Part shown: piece after piece, positions 1 through 8,305 of the stretch
Numbering within the stretch: the stretch's first letter is position 1
Layout of the letters: every line of letters starts with the position of its first letter
Source of the DNA: Saccharopolyspora soli
Lineage (GTDB): Bacteria > Actinomycetota > Actinomycetes > Mycobacteriales > Pseudonocardiaceae
Assembly: GCF_022678645.1 (NCBI RefSeq)
Contig: NZ_JALBWV010000052.1
Span: 1 to 64,000 of the forward strand
Direction of reading: 5' to 3'
DNA length: 64,000 nucleotides
The notes under the pieces: generated by a model
What the model was told of the DNA's origin: nothing
Databases searched by the model: none
What the model saw: the letters and a program-made list of their open reading frames with translations, nothing else
Translations under genes and position numbers: made by a program

Positions 1-46
1 ACAGCCGCAACCCCGCCAGGGTCTGGCGCAGCAGTGTCTTCTTCAT
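1..46 (-). CDS. 5' end of an unidentified gene running off the left edge
   Basis: Only about 15 codons are visible, beginning ATG AAG AAG ACA CTG CTG (MKKTLLRQTLAG...). A GAGAGG ribosome-binding site lies about 7 nt upstream, which supports the start. The basic, Leu-rich beginning could open a signal peptide, but too little is present to name the product. The gene reads leftwards, away from nhaA, so the two starts face a shared upstream region. Confidence 0.4.
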   Translation of the reverse strand, partial: MKKTLLRQTLAGLRL

Positions 47-73
47 CGGTACCTCTCTTGTGTGGACCGCAGT

Positions 74-151
<78 letters not shown>

Positions 152-372
152 AGGCGAGCCCCGAGCCGCGCGCGTTCTGCGGCTGGTGCCGGTTCCGGAT
201 GTGATCCTTTCATCCCATCTTTCCGGAATAACCGCCCTGAACTGGGAAAACGCAGCCCGGCATTGATTTGCACCCGCAATCAAGCGGCAAACGGATGTTA
301 GAGTCGTGTCAATAGGGGTGCCGGGAAGTCTGGTCGGCGTAGTAGTCCGTGCTGTTCGCGATCGGAGCCGCC

Positions 373-1617
373 GTGTCGAAAGCCGCCCGCAACCACCCCC
401 GGCCCACGAAGCCCACCCGTTCGGCTCGAACGTTCGATTTCGGCGCCTACCTGCGGACCGAGACCGTCGGCGGCCTGGTGCTGCTGGCCGCCACCGCCGT
501 CGCGCTGATCCTGGCGAACTCCCCGATCTCGGCGTTCTACGACGCAGTGCGCGACTTCCAGCTCGGACCGCGGTTCCTGCACCTCGACCTGACCATCGGC
601 AACTGGGCCAAGGACGGCCTGCTGGCCATCTTCTTCTTCGTCGCCGGACTGGAGCTCAAGCGCGAACTCGTGATCGGCGAGCTGTCCAACCGCAAGAACG
701 CGCTGTTACCGGTGATCGCCGCGTTCGGCGGCATGATCGTGCCCGCCGTGCTCGCCTTCGCGATCGGGCACGGCAGTCCCGGCGCGCACGCGGCGTGGGC
801 GATCCCGGTCGCCACCGACATCGCCTTCGCGCTCGGCGTGCTTTCGCTGACCGGCTCCTGGATGCCCACCGCAGCGCGGGTCTTCCTGCTCAGCCTCGCG
901 GTGGTCGACGACCTGGGCGCGATCATCGTGATCGCGGTGCTGTTCACCGACGGGCTCAGCGTGCTCGCCCTGCTCGCCGCGATCGTGCTCTGCGCGGTGT
1001 ACTGGTACCTGCAGCACAAGCGGATCACCAGCCCGTTCCTGTACGTGCCGCTCGCCGTCGCCACCTGGGTGGCGGTGCACGCCAGCGGCATCCACGCCAC
1101 GATCGCCGGGGTGGCGCTCGGGCTGCTCACCCGCGTCAAGCGCGACCCGCACGAGCCCGCCTCACCCGCGATGCGGCTGGAGCACCGGCTGCAGCCCTGG
1201 TCGGCCGGGCTCGTCGTGCCGGTGTTCGCGTTCTTCGCCGCCGGGGTGCCGGTGAACGGCGCCGCGCTCAGCGCGATCGGCGCGGACCGAATCGCGATCG
1301 CGGTCATCGTCGGCCTGGTCGTGGGCAAGCTGATCGGCATCTTCGGCAGTTCGTTCATCGCGGTGAAGTTGGGCATCGGGGCAAAGCCCGAATCGGTCCG
1401 GTGGCGCGACATGGCGGCGCTGGCGATGCTCGGCGGCGTCGGCTTCACGGTCAGCCTGCTGATCTCCGACCTGTCGTTGGACGGCGCGGCGGCCGAGCGC
1501 GCCAAGGCGGCTGTGCTGATCGCCTCGGCCATCGCGTCCCTGCTGGCCGCGACGGTGCTGCTGCGCCGTGGTCGGAAGCTCAAGAACGGCGACGACGCCG
1601 CGACCGCCGACCCATGA
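373..1617 (+). CDS. nhaA: Na+/H+ antiporter NhaA
   Basis: Secondary antiporter of the inner membrane that exchanges internal Na+ (or Li+) for external protons in sodium and pH homeostasis. The 414-residue product has the hydrophobic multi-helix pattern of NhaA. Visible signatures are the discontinuous-helix segment VATDIAFALGVLSL (Asp149), the paired aspartates of AVVDDLGAIIVIA (Asp179/Asp180, equivalent to the E. coli ion-binding Asp163/164), Lys319 in VVGKLIG, and GGVGFTVSLLISDL near the C-terminus. The GTG at 373 (MSKAARN) is preferred because CGGAG precedes it; a GTG at 349 would add eight residues. It is transcribed alone and followed by two palindromes. Confidence 0.93.
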   Translation: MSKAARNHPRPTKPTRSARTFDFGAYLRTETVGGLVLLAATAVALILANSPISAFYDAVRDFQLGPRFLHLDLTIGNWAKDGLLAIFFFVAGLELKRELVIGELSNRKNALLPVIAAFGGMIVPAVLAFAIGHGSPGAHAAWAIPVATDIAFALGVLSLTGSWMPTAARVFLLSLAVVDDLGAIIVIAVLFTDGLSVLALLAAIVLCAVYWYLQHKRITSPFLYVPLAVATWVAVHASGIHATIAGVALGLLTRVKRDPHEPASPAMRLEHRLQPWSAGLVVPVFAFFAAGVPVNGAALSAIGADRIAIAVIVGLVVGKLIGIFGSSFIAVKLGIGAKPESVRWRDMAALAMLGGVGFTVSLLISDLSLDGAAAERAKAAVLIASAIASLLAATVLLRRGRKLKNGDDAATADP

Positions 1618-1682
1618 ACTCATCCAGCGGCCGGACCGCCGGACGCCTCCGGTGCCGGTCCTCGTCTCGTAGCGGCCCTGCG

Positions 1683-1748
1683 GGCGATTTCGCGCGAAAT
1701 CGCCGCTGCCCGTGGGGAGAGAGTGCCGATTTCGCGTGAAATCGGCAC
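1683..1748 (+). terminator. Two tandem palindromes after nhaA
   Basis: Two perfect hairpins share the core CGATTTCGCG(C/T)GAAATCG. The first is GGCGATTTC-GCGC-GAAATCGCC at 1683-1704 and the second GTGCCGATTTC-GCGT-GAAATCGGCAC at 1723-1748. No T tract follows either one. Position suggests transcription termination or RNA stabilisation for nhaA. The repeated core could also be a paired protein-binding site for the downstream gene. Confidence 0.5.
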
Positions 1749-1867
1749 CTGCGGCACTCGAACCGCCGGCGGGAGCAAGATCAGAACGAATTCTCCGGTG
1801 CCTGGCGAGTCACTCGCGGGTAACGCACCGCGAGTCGCCGGGTCGCGCTTTGATCGCGCGTGGCACG

Positions 1868-2377
1868 ATGGGCCACGTGAACAGCGCCCAGAAGAGCACC
1901 AACGGCAGCCGTGACGGTGCGGGGTGGACTGCGGTCACGTCCATCCCGCTGTCCGAGGAGGGCACTGCTCCCGACGGGCAGTCCATCGGCGCGTTGGTCC
2001 GCGATGCTACGACGCACCTGTCCACATTGGTCAGGTCCGAGGTCGAACTGGCCAAGACCGAGCTCGCTGGCGAGCTGAAGAAGGCGGTCAAGGGCAGCAT
2101 CTACTTCGTCCTCGCGCTGACCGTGCTCGGCTTCAGCCTGTTCTTCCTGTTCTTCACGCTGGCCGAAGGGCTGGCCCAGCTCGGCCTGTGGCGGTGGGCG
2201 GCCTTCGGCATCGTGTTCCTGGTGATGCTGCTGGTGGCGGGTCTGCTGGCGCTGCTCGGCTTCCTGCGGGTGCGCAAGATCCGGGCCCCGAAGCGCACCA
2301 TCGAAACCCTCAAGGACACCAAGCAGATCGCCAAGCGCCACCACACCACCGAAGAGGAAACCCCGGCTTCGGCCTGA
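1868..2377 (+). CDS. Phage-holin-superfamily III type membrane protein (actinobacterial)
   Basis: About 169 residues. The N-terminal third is polar. A short amphipathic stretch (IGALVRDATTHLSTLVRSEV, then ELAKTELAGELKKAVKG) precedes two strong membrane helices (IYFVLALTVLGFSLFFLFF and a second ending VMLLVAGLLALLGF). A basic tail follows. This is the layout of the holin_3_6-like proteins common in actinobacteria, where they are chromosomal envelope proteins and not phage lysis holins. The start is uncertain: ATG 1868 or GTG 1877, neither with a strong ribosome-binding site. It converges on marP with only 9 nt between stops. Confidence 0.75.
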   Translation: MGHVNSAQKSTNGSRDGAGWTAVTSIPLSEEGTAPDGQSIGALVRDATTHLSTLVRSEVELAKTELAGELKKAVKGSIYFVLALTVLGFSLFFLFFTLAEGLAQLGLWRWAAFGIVFLVMLLVAGLLALLGFLRVRKIRAPKRTIETLKDTKQIAKRHHTTEEETPASA

Positions 2378-2386
2378 CGGTCGGCG

Positions 2387-3571
2387 TCAGTTGGTGCAGG
2401 AGCCGGTGGAGACCGGGGTGCTGAGCCTGGGCGCTGCTGCCACCTCGCTGGCCACTTCGTCGGCGGTGAGCGCGAAGCCGGTTTCCGGGTCGTCGACCGC
2501 CGCGCCGAAGACCACGCCGACCACCCGGCCGCTCGGGTCGATCAGCGGCCCACCTGAGTTCCCGCTCTGCACCTTGCCGCGCACCGTGTAGACGTCCCGG
2601 ACCACGGTGCTCGCGTCGTAGATGTCCGGCCCGCGCAGCTTGATCCGCTCCCGGACGCGGCCCGCCGCGGCGGTGTAAGGCCCGTCCAGCGGATAGCCCA
2701 GCGCGATCACGTCGCTGCCGGGATTCGCGGGGCCCGACGCGAAGGACATCGCGTCCGCGTCGAGATCCGGCACCGCCAGCACCGCGATGTCCACGTCCGG
2801 CTGGTACAGCACGACCTCCGCGTCGAACTCGCCCCGGCCGATCTCGATCGCGACCCGGTCGGTGCCCGCCACCACGTGCGCGTTGGTCATCACTCGATGC
2901 GGCGAAATCACGAACCCGGTGCCCTCCAGCGCTCGGGCGCAGGACGTGGCGCGACCCCGGATCTTGACCACGCTGGTCCGCGCGTCGCGGACCGCTGGGC
3001 TGTTGGCCAGCGCCATGTCCGGCGGCGCGATCTCGGCGACCGGGGTCTCCGAGAACGGCTCCAACGCCTCCGGAAAGCCCGAGACGCCGAGCATTGCCCG
3101 CAGGTCGTTCGGGAGCGCCTGGGCCGAGGCGGGCATCACCGAGTTCACCGTGCTCAGCACCTTCGACCGGCTTATCGCGGCGGCCAGGCCGGGCAGCGCG
3201 GACGCGGAGGTGAACGGCAGCGCGATCAACCACGCCACCACGAACACCGCCAAGAACTGCAGGACCGCACCCAGCGCGTTGTCCACCCCGGCCAGCTTCG
3301 GTGAGGTGATCCGGTCGCGCAGCTCCCGCCCCGCCCACATGCCGAAGGTTTCGCCGAAGGCGACCAGCAGCACCACGATCCCGACGCCGAAGGCGAGCCG
3401 GGCGACCGGGCTGTCCAGGCGGTCCAGCAGCAGCGGCGCCAGCTTCAGGCCCACGACCGCGCCGATGAACACGCCCAGGAACGAGAACAGGGCGGTGACC
3501 AGGCCGCTTCGCGCCCCGGAAACCGCGGCGAGCAGTGCCAGCAGCACCACCAGCAGGTCGACCCAGTTCAC
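2387..3571 (-). CDS. marP: Membrane-anchored serine protease, MarP type
   Basis: Periplasm-facing trypsin-like protease tethered by an N-terminal CvpA-like membrane domain. In M. tuberculosis the homologue is needed for pH homeostasis in acid and cleaves peptidoglycan-hydrolysing factors. The 394-residue product has about four helices in residues 1-125, then the protease domain with the triad His232 (MTNAHVV), Asp261 (PDVDIAV) and Ser339 (SGNSGGP). Cys211 and Cys392 sit where the MarP regulatory disulfide is found. The GTG start follows AGGTGA by 5 nt. It lies downstream of nth, the thioredoxin-like gene and the NUDIX gene on the same strand, matching mycobacterial order. Confidence 0.93.
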   Translation of the reverse strand: MNWVDLLVVLLALLAAVSGARSGLVTALFSFLGVFIGAVVGLKLAPLLLDRLDSPVARLAFGVGIVVLLVAFGETFGMWAGRELRDRITSPKLAGVDNALGAVLQFLAVFVVAWLIALPFTSASALPGLAAAISRSKVLSTVNSVMPASAQALPNDLRAMLGVSGFPEALEPFSETPVAEIAPPDMALANSPAVRDARTSVVKIRGRATSCARALEGTGFVISPHRVMTNAHVVAGTDRVAIEIGRGEFDAEVVLYQPDVDIAVLAVPDLDADAMSFASGPANPGSDVIALGYPLDGPYTAAAGRVRERIKLRGPDIYDASTVVRDVYTVRGKVQSGNSGGPLIDPSGRVVGVVFGAAVDDPETGFALTADEVASEVAAAPRLSTPVSTGSCTN

Positions 3572-3660
3572 CCGCTCACCTCTTCCCGCCGACGATCAGC
3601 CCGCACCACGGTCTCACGCCTCCGCAGCGGGTCGGCTCCCCTGGCAGGCTCCCAGACCGC

Positions 3661-4368
3661 TCAAGCACGTCCGAAGCCGATGTCGTCGGCTTCTTCGGCG
3701 GCCTGCCAAGCTTCGTCGAGTTCTCGCACGTCGGCGCGGTTCCAACGGCGCGACCAGCCAGCCAGGTCGAGCAGGCCGGACAGCAGACCACCGGTGAAAC
3801 CCCACACCAGCATGCCGGGCACCAGGAACGCCGGGCTCGCGTGCCGACCGGCCAGCTCCACCCGCAGCCGGTTCGCCGGGTCGGTCAGCCAGGAGATCGG
3901 CACTCGGGCCACCGCCGCCGTCTCGCCCGGATCGACCGGCGCGACCGGGGACGGCTCGACCCAGTGCGCGAGCACCGGGGTCACCCGGAAACCGCTGTGC
4001 GCCACGTGCAGTTCCGGCAGGGTCGCCACCGGCCGAACCCCCTCCGGCCGCAACCCCACTTCCTCGACGGCTTCCCGCAGCGCGGCATCGACCGGTCCGC
4101 GATCTCCATCGTCGAGCGAGCCACCGGGGAAGGCGACCTGGCCAGGATGCGAGTTCAGCCCATCGGCGCGGCGCAGCAGCAGCACGTCCGGGCCGTCCGA
4201 ACCCTCGCCGAAGAGCACCAGCACGGCGGCCGGGCGGGCATCCTCCGGTGGTCGCGCACGGGGCCAGCCGAAGTGGCCCGGATCCAGGTCGGCGGACCGC
4301 TTGACCAGCGTCTGCAGCCAGTCGGGCAGCTCCGCCGGATCGACCAGCGGTCCGGTTCGCGGATTCAC
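3661..4368 (-). CDS. NUDIX hydrolase, CoA-pyrophosphatase (NudL) type
   Basis: Probable pyrophosphatase of CoA or related nucleoside diphosphate compounds. The 235-residue protein carries the sequence SHPGQVAFPGGSLDDGD followed by ALREAVEEVGL (about residues 74-106). The first part resembles the extra signature found upstream of the NUDIX box in the CoA-hydrolysing subfamily; the second supplies the REXXEE metal-binding core. Its GTG start overlaps the stop of the upstream thioredoxin-like gene in the tetranucleotide GTGA, so the two are probably translationally coupled. It is third in the nth-thioredoxin-NUDIX-marP order. The substrate is inferred from family only. Confidence 0.87.
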   Translation of the reverse strand: MNPRTGPLVDPAELPDWLQTLVKRSADLDPGHFGWPRARPPEDARPAAVLVLFGEGSDGPDVLLLRRADGLNSHPGQVAFPGGSLDDGDRGPVDAALREAVEEVGLRPEGVRPVATLPELHVAHSGFRVTPVLAHWVEPSPVAPVDPGETAAVARVPISWLTDPANRLRVELAGRHASPAFLVPGMLVWGFTGGLLSGLLDLAGWSRRWNRADVRELDEAWQAAEEADDIGFGRA

Positions 4369-5003
4369 CGGTCGCCTCCCGAGGTGCGCTCAACGGCGGC
4401 CCGAACCTCGTCCGGAGATTCGAACGCGACCGGCGGATCGATGCGGCGCACCTCGCCGGAGGCGGTCACCAGGTAACTGACCGGAAGGACGTTGGGCACC
4501 TTGAGCGCGGCCCGGACGCGGCTGTCCCCGTCATGCACGTTGGGGAAGTGAACGCCGAGGCCGCGGAGGAGGTCAAGACCGTCCGCCGGATCGCTTTGGA
4601 CCTGCACGCCGAACACCCGGATCGCACCCGGCTGCGTCGTGTACGCCTGCAGCGCGGGCAGTTCGGTGCGGCACGGCCCGCACCAGGTCGCCCAGATGTT
4701 GATCAAGGTCGGCGCACCGGCGACGGCAGCGCCGACATCAACGGACCGGCCGTCGGCCAAGCAGCTGCCGGTCACCCCGGCCAACTCCGCCGGGCCGCCA
4801 GCAGCTGACGGGCACGGTTGCAGCGCTGCCGCGGCCCGCAGCGCCGGGTCGACGACGCGGCTCGGCGCTGGCGGCGGACCCGACGCGGTGGTGTCCGGCT
4901 GCTGGTCGGATCCGCGCGGCCACAACGCGAACACGCCCACCACAGCGAGCACCACCACCACGATGGTCCAGCGGATCTCGTTCCGGTAGGCGCGCAGGCT
5001 CAC
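4365..5003 (-). CDS. Membrane-anchored TlpA/ResA-like thioredoxin
   Basis: Extracytoplasmic thiol-disulfide protein of 212 residues. It has one N-terminal membrane anchor (about 12-28, [16 protein letters not shown]), a Pro/Ser linker, then a thioredoxin fold with the redox pair Cys108-Gly-Pro-Cys111 in [12 protein letters not shown] cis-Pro-like motif appears in NVLPVSYLV. Two further cysteines (64 and 81) precede the fold. The GTG start overlaps the nth stop (GTGA), and its own stop overlaps the NUDIX start. A role in maintaining thiols of exported proteins fits its neighbour MarP, whose protease domain carries a disulfide; that link is an inference. Confidence 0.9.
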   Translation of the reverse strand: MSLRAYRNEIRWTIVVVVLAVVGVFALWPRGSDQQPDTTASGPPPAPSRVVDPALRAAAALQPCPSAAGGPAELAGVTGSCLADGRSVDVGAAVAGAPTLINIWATWCGPCRTELPALQAYTTQPGAIRVFGVQVQSDPADGLDLLRGLGVHFPNVHDGDSRVRAALKVPNVLPVSYLVTASGEVRRIDPPVAFESPDEVRAAVERTSGGDR

Positions 5004-5830
5004 GCCACCGGCTCCTTGGCCGCAGCCTGCTCGATCGTCTTCTCCGGGACCTCGTCGACCACTCCGGCCAACTCCAGCAGTCGCGGCGTCTCGGGGCCGC
5101 GCACCAGCTTCGCCGCCTCGACCGGCTCGGTCGGCCCCAGCCCGTAGGACGGGCAGTCCTTGGCCAGCAGGCAGGCACCGCAGGCGGGCTTGCGGGCGTG
5201 GCAGACGCGCCGACCGTGGAAGATCACCCGGTGCGACAGCATCGTCCACTCCTTGCGGGGAATGAGCTCGCCGATCGCGTGTTCGACCTTGACCGGGTCC
5301 TCCTCGGCGGTCCAGCCCCAGCGCCGGACCAACCGTCCGAAGTGGGTGTCCACCGTGATCCCCGGTACGTCGAAGGCGTTGCCGAGGATCACGTTGGCCG
5401 TCTTGCGCCCGATGCCGGGCAGTTTGACCAGCGTGTCCAGTCGCCCCGGCAGCTCGCCGCCGTGCTTTTCCACCAGGGCCGCGCCCAGTCCCATCAGCGA
5501 CGCCGCCTTGTTCCGGAAGAACCCGGTCGAGCGGATCATCTCCTCCAGCTCGGTGCGATCCGCAGCCGCGTAGTCGGCGGCCGTCGGATACCGCTTGAAC
5601 AGGGCCGGAGTGACCTCGTTGACCCGCTTGTCGGTGCACTGGGCGGACAGGATCGTGGCGACCGCGAGTTGCAGAGGTGTGTCAAAGTCCAACTCGCAGT
5701 GCGCATCCGGATAAGCTTCGGCCAACGCCCGCAGCATCCGGCGAGCTCGCCGAACAAGACCCAGCCGGGACTCGCCACCCACACCTGTTCCGGCAGTGTT
5801 CTTCCGCTTGTTTCCAGCCACCTGCGACAC
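5000..5830 (-). CDS. nth: Endonuclease III (DNA glycosylase/AP lyase)
   Basis: Removes oxidised pyrimidines from DNA and nicks the resulting abasic site in base-excision repair. The 276-residue product shows the helix-hairpin-helix [10 protein letters not shown] with catalytic Lys143, the essential Asp161 in ITVDTHFGR, and the C-terminal 4Fe-4S cluster ligands Cys210-X6-Cys217-X2-Cys220-X5-Cys226. About 25 polar residues precede the usual start. The GTG at 5830 is taken, but a later start is possible. It is the first gene of a leftward set coupled through GTGA overlaps, and it diverges from the small membrane protein and crp. Confidence 0.95.
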   Translation of the reverse strand: MSQVAGNKRKNTAGTGVGGESRLGLVRRARRMLRALAEAYPDAHCELDFDTPLQLAVATILSAQCTDKRVNEVTPALFKRYPTAADYAAADRTELEEMIRSTGFFRNKAASLMGLGAALVEKHGGELPGRLDTLVKLPGIGRKTANVILGNAFDVPGITVDTHFGRLVRRWGWTAEEDPVKVEHAIGELIPRKEWTMLSHRVIFHGRRVCHARKPACGACLLAKDCPSYGLGPTEPVEAAKLVRGPETPRLLELAGVVDEVPEKTIEQAAAKEPVA

Positions 5831-5941
5831 CCCACCAGACTACGGACCCGATCGACACGGAAGGTGGCCGCTCCGTCACGCTCCCCGGGGAACCCACCCC
5901 CGGTTGCGCCGCCCCCGAAGGTATGAGCGAGGATTCAATCC

Positions 5942-6199
5942 ATGATGGCTGCCTGGTTCGTCATCGTCGTACCGCTCGTGATCATGTTCTTCACGCTCTT
6001 CATGGAGCGTGTGGAGGCCCGCCTGCGGCACGTGGCGGTGCAGGAGAACGAGGTGGAGGAGTTGCTGGAGAACGCTCGGCCCGACGAGGTGCGAGCGCTG
6101 TTCCGGCAAGGCATTGGACGTGCGCTGGAGTTGTTCCAGCTACGCAGGGTGGGACGCGCCGGTAGGCTACGTACTCGCCGTTCCCGCGACCAGTCTTAG
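5942..6199 (+). CDS. Small membrane protein upstream of crp
   Basis: 85 residues: one N-terminal membrane helix (MMAAWFVIVVPLVIMFFTLF), then an acidic-basic amphipathic stretch (EVEELLENARPDEVRALFRQ) and a basic tail. GCGAGGAT lies 8-9 nt before the ATG pair. The gene occupies the place of a small membrane protein found between nth and crp in mycobacteria (Rv3675 by recalled order). The function is unknown. The cytoplasmic helix could mediate protein contacts. Confidence 0.7.
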   Translation: MMAAWFVIVVPLVIMFFTLFMERVEARLRHVAVQENEVEELLENARPDEVRALFRQGIGRALELFQLRRVGRAGRLRTRRSRDQS

Positions 6200-6209
6200 A
6201 ATTACTGGT

Positions 6210-6225
6210 AGTGATCGGCGGCACA
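6210..6225 (+). promoter_or_regulatory. Candidate cAMP-CRP/GlxR site and -10 in front of crp
   Basis: AGTGA-TCGGCG-GCACA matches the CRP/GlxR consensus TGTGA-N6-TCACA at eight of ten fixed positions. A TAGATT -10-like hexamer follows at 6230-6235. The site lies 68 nt before the crp start, so it suggests autoregulation of crp. Direct evidence is only the sequence match. Confidence 0.5.
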
Positions 6226-6292
6226 CCGCTAGATTCGCGCTCGCGGGTCCGGCACCACATGCAGCCGCCGCGTCTCAACATGGAGGGACGAG

Positions 6293-6967
6293 GTGGACGA
6301 GACACTGGCCCGGGCCGGCATCTTCCAGGGCGTTGAGCCGGCTGCGGCGGAGGCATTGGCCCAATCGCTGGAACCGGTGGAGTTCCCGCGCGGACACGTG
6401 ATCTTCGCCGAGGGCGAGCCGGGCGACCGGCTTTACATCATTCAGTCCGGCAAGGTGAAGCTCGGGCGCAAATCCCCGGACGGCAGGGAAAACCTGTTGG
6501 CGATCATGGGGCCGTCGGACATGTTCGGCGAGCTGTCCATCTTCGACCCCGGACCGCGCACGTCCACGGCGACCACGGTCACCGAGGTGCGGGCCCTGAG
6601 CATGGACCGCTCGGCGCTGCGGCAGTGGATCGGCACTCGCCCGGAGATCGCCGAGCAGTTGCTGCGGGTGGTCGCGCGCAGGCTCCGCCGCACCAACGGC
6701 ATGCTGGCCGACCTGATCTTCACCGACGTGCCGGGCCGGGTCGCCAAGGCGTTGCTGCAGCTCGCACAGCGCTTCGGCAGCCAGGAGGCAGGGCTGCTGC
6801 GGGTCACCCACGACCTGACGCAGGAGGAGATCGCGCAGTACGTCGGCGCTTCCCGGGAGACCGTGAACAAGGCGCTGGCGGACTTCGCGCACCGCGGCTG
6901 GCTGCGGTTGGAGGGCAAGAGCGTGCTCATCCTCGACCCGGAGCGGCTGGCCCGCCGCGCCCGCTGA
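6293..6967 (+). CDS. crp: CRP/FNR-family cAMP-responsive global regulator
   Basis: DNA-binding regulator of 224 residues, the same length as mycobacterial Crp (Rv3676) and close to corynebacterial GlxR. The cyclic-nucleotide pocket is visible as [20 protein letters not shown] (about 77-96), with the Glu and the Arg-Thr pair that hold the cAMP phosphate. The winged-helix HTH is [20 protein letters not shown] (about 176-195). The GTG start has a strong GGAGGG 5 nt upstream. A CRP-like box lies in its own promoter region and a clear terminator follows. It probably controls carbon and respiratory genes in response to cAMP. Confidence 0.95.
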   Translation: MDETLARAGIFQGVEPAAAEALAQSLEPVEFPRGHVIFAEGEPGDRLYIIQSGKVKLGRKSPDGRENLLAIMGPSDMFGELSIFDPGPRTSTATTVTEVRALSMDRSALRQWIGTRPEIAEQLLRVVARRLRRTNGMLADLIFTDVPGRVAKALLQLAQRFGSQEAGLLRVTHDLTQEEIAQYVGASRETVNKALADFAHRGWLRLEGKSVLILDPERLARRAR

Positions 6968-6991
6968 CACCTGCAACGACGCGGCGAACTG

Positions 6992-7053
6992 ACGCGCGTC
7001 GGCCGACGGGTCCGGGGCACCATCCCGGGCTCCTCAGTCGACGCGCGTTTTTT
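6992..7053 (+). terminator. Rho-independent terminator of crp
   Basis: ACGCGCGTCG (6992-7001) pairs perfectly with CGACGCGCGT (7039-7048). The second arm runs straight into six Ts. The loop of about 37 nt contains minor internal pairing. Confidence 0.8.
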
Positions 7054-7124
7054 CATGCCCGAAGCCAACCGATCAACCGCCTCCGGCGTGCACAGCTCGA
7101 TCGATCGGACGAGAGGTGGACGGC

Positions 7125-7376
7125 ATGCACTGGTTCGGCTACGTCGGGGCGGCCATGTTGGCCCTGCTCGGCATCGTCATCATCGCGGACCGGTGGAGCG
7201 CTCGGCGGCCCGCACTGCGCAAGCGCGACCAACGTGCGCGTCGGCGGGCCCGCTGGACGAGCGGCGGTGGCTCCAGCGGCTGGAGTTCGGACACCGGTGG
7301 CTGGGACGGCGGCTCAGGCGGCTGGGACGGGGGCTCTGGTGGCGATTCCGGCGGCTCTGGCGGCGGCAGCGACTGA
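7125..7376 (+). CDS. Small one-helix membrane protein with Gly/Ser-rich tail
   Basis: About 83 residues. One membrane helix (YVGAAMLALLGIVIIADRW) is followed by a very basic segment (RRPALRKRDQRARRRAR). The tail is built from Gly, Ser, Asp and Trp with a repeated GGWDGGSG unit. The ATG at 7125 is preferred over GTG 7116 because AGAGGTGG lies 6-7 nt before it. The next gene has the same architecture, so the two look like diverged duplicates. The basic stretch predicts the C-terminus on the cytoplasmic side. No function can be assigned. Confidence 0.65.
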   Translation: MHWFGYVGAAMLALLGIVIIADRWSARRPALRKRDQRARRRARWTSGGGSSGWSSDTGGWDGGSGGWDGGSGGDSGGSGGGSD

Positions 7377-7467
7377 GCTTCCTTCACGTTTTGTGCCCGC
7401 ACTGGAACCCGCGGTGGCCACCAGGCGTCCAAACTGGTGATCGAGGGCCTGAGACCGGAGGACCGAA

Positions 7468-7713
7468 ATGACGGACGCATTCATCATCATCGCCCTCGTG
7501 GCGGTGGGCGCGATCGTGATCGCAGCATCCATGGGAAAGCGCGGAACCAGACGTTCCGGGTACGACTCCAGCGCGGTCTGGTACAGCGACTCCGGCAGCA
7601 GCTACAGCGGTGATTCTGGCTACAGCGACTCGGGTGGCGGGTTCAGCTGCGGCGACGGCGGTGGGGGCGGCTTCAGCGGCGGCGGGGATGGCGGTGGAGG
7701 TAGCTCCTGCTGA
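7468..7713 (+). CDS. Small one-helix membrane protein with Ser/Gly/Cys tail
   Basis: 81 residues: an N-terminal membrane helix (AFIIIALVAVGAIVIAASM), a short basic patch (GKRGTRRSG), a Ser/Tyr/Asp-rich region, then a glycine tail with three cysteines, ending GGGGSSC. GGAGG lies 7 nt before the ATG. The helix-basic-Gly layout matches the gene 92 nt upstream, suggesting a duplicated pair. The tail cysteines are unusual and could bind metal or form disulfides. No known family is recognised. Confidence 0.65.
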   Translation: MTDAFIIIALVAVGAIVIAASMGKRGTRRSGYDSSAVWYSDSGSSYSGDSGYSDSGGGFSCGDGGGGGFSGGGDGGGGSSC

Positions 7714-7736
7714 GCGGGGCTGCCAACGAGAGTCGT

Positions 7737-7934
<198 letters not shown>

Positions 7935-7946
7935 ACGACCTGACGG

Positions 7947-8032
7947 CATGTGAAGGGGCTGGGCGCCACCCCCGACGCGGCGCTCCAGCCCCTTCACATG
8001 TGCGTGGTTCGTCCCCCGACGACCAACCACGC
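7947..8032. terminator. Two adjacent perfect hairpins
   Basis: CATGTGAAGGGGCTGG (7947-7962) pairs over all 16 positions with CCAGCCCCTTCACATG (7985-8000). One nucleotide later, GCGTGGTT (8002-8009) pairs with AACCACGC (8025-8032), whose loop itself contains CGTC...GACG. No T tract follows. The position, after the Gly-rich genes and 270 nt before the MFS start, suits termination or a structured RNA. The stretch 8033-8239 shows nothing else. Confidence 0.6.
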
Positions 8033-8239
8033 TCCCCCGATCCTCCGATGCGTCGGCCCCGAATCCTAAGCACCAGAGGAAGGCCTTCTCCTCAACCATG
8101 CTGAACAGTTGGTGCTGCTAGCAAGCCCTCTCACCTTCCAGGACGCAGCTACCCACACGCCGGTTGCAGACTTCACCCGTATTGGGTAACTCCGAGTGTG
8201 CCTCGAATCTTCCGGACGCGGACCGGGTAGAAGGTCCTC

Positions 8240-8291
8240 TTTTTGGTTTCGTGAGCTGGATTACCAAAAAGTGGTTGGTACTGCCGTACCA
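8240..8291 (+). promoter_or_regulatory. Paired dyads upstream of the MFS exporter
   Basis: TTTTTGGT (8240-8247) is inverted as ACCAAAAA (8263-8270). Immediately after, TGGTAC-TGCC-GTACCA (8276-8291) forms a second palindrome, ending 15 nt before the MFS start. Such stacked dyads are typical operator positions for drug-responsive repressors, but no adjacent repressor gene is present. The assignment is inference. Confidence 0.4.
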
Positions 8292-8305
8292 CAATCGGGA
8301 TACTG

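Noticed and set aside
1868-2377. Prophage remnant suggested by the holin-like protein
   Set aside because: No phage genes are near, and chromosomal holin-superfamily proteins are common next to backbone genes in actinobacteria.
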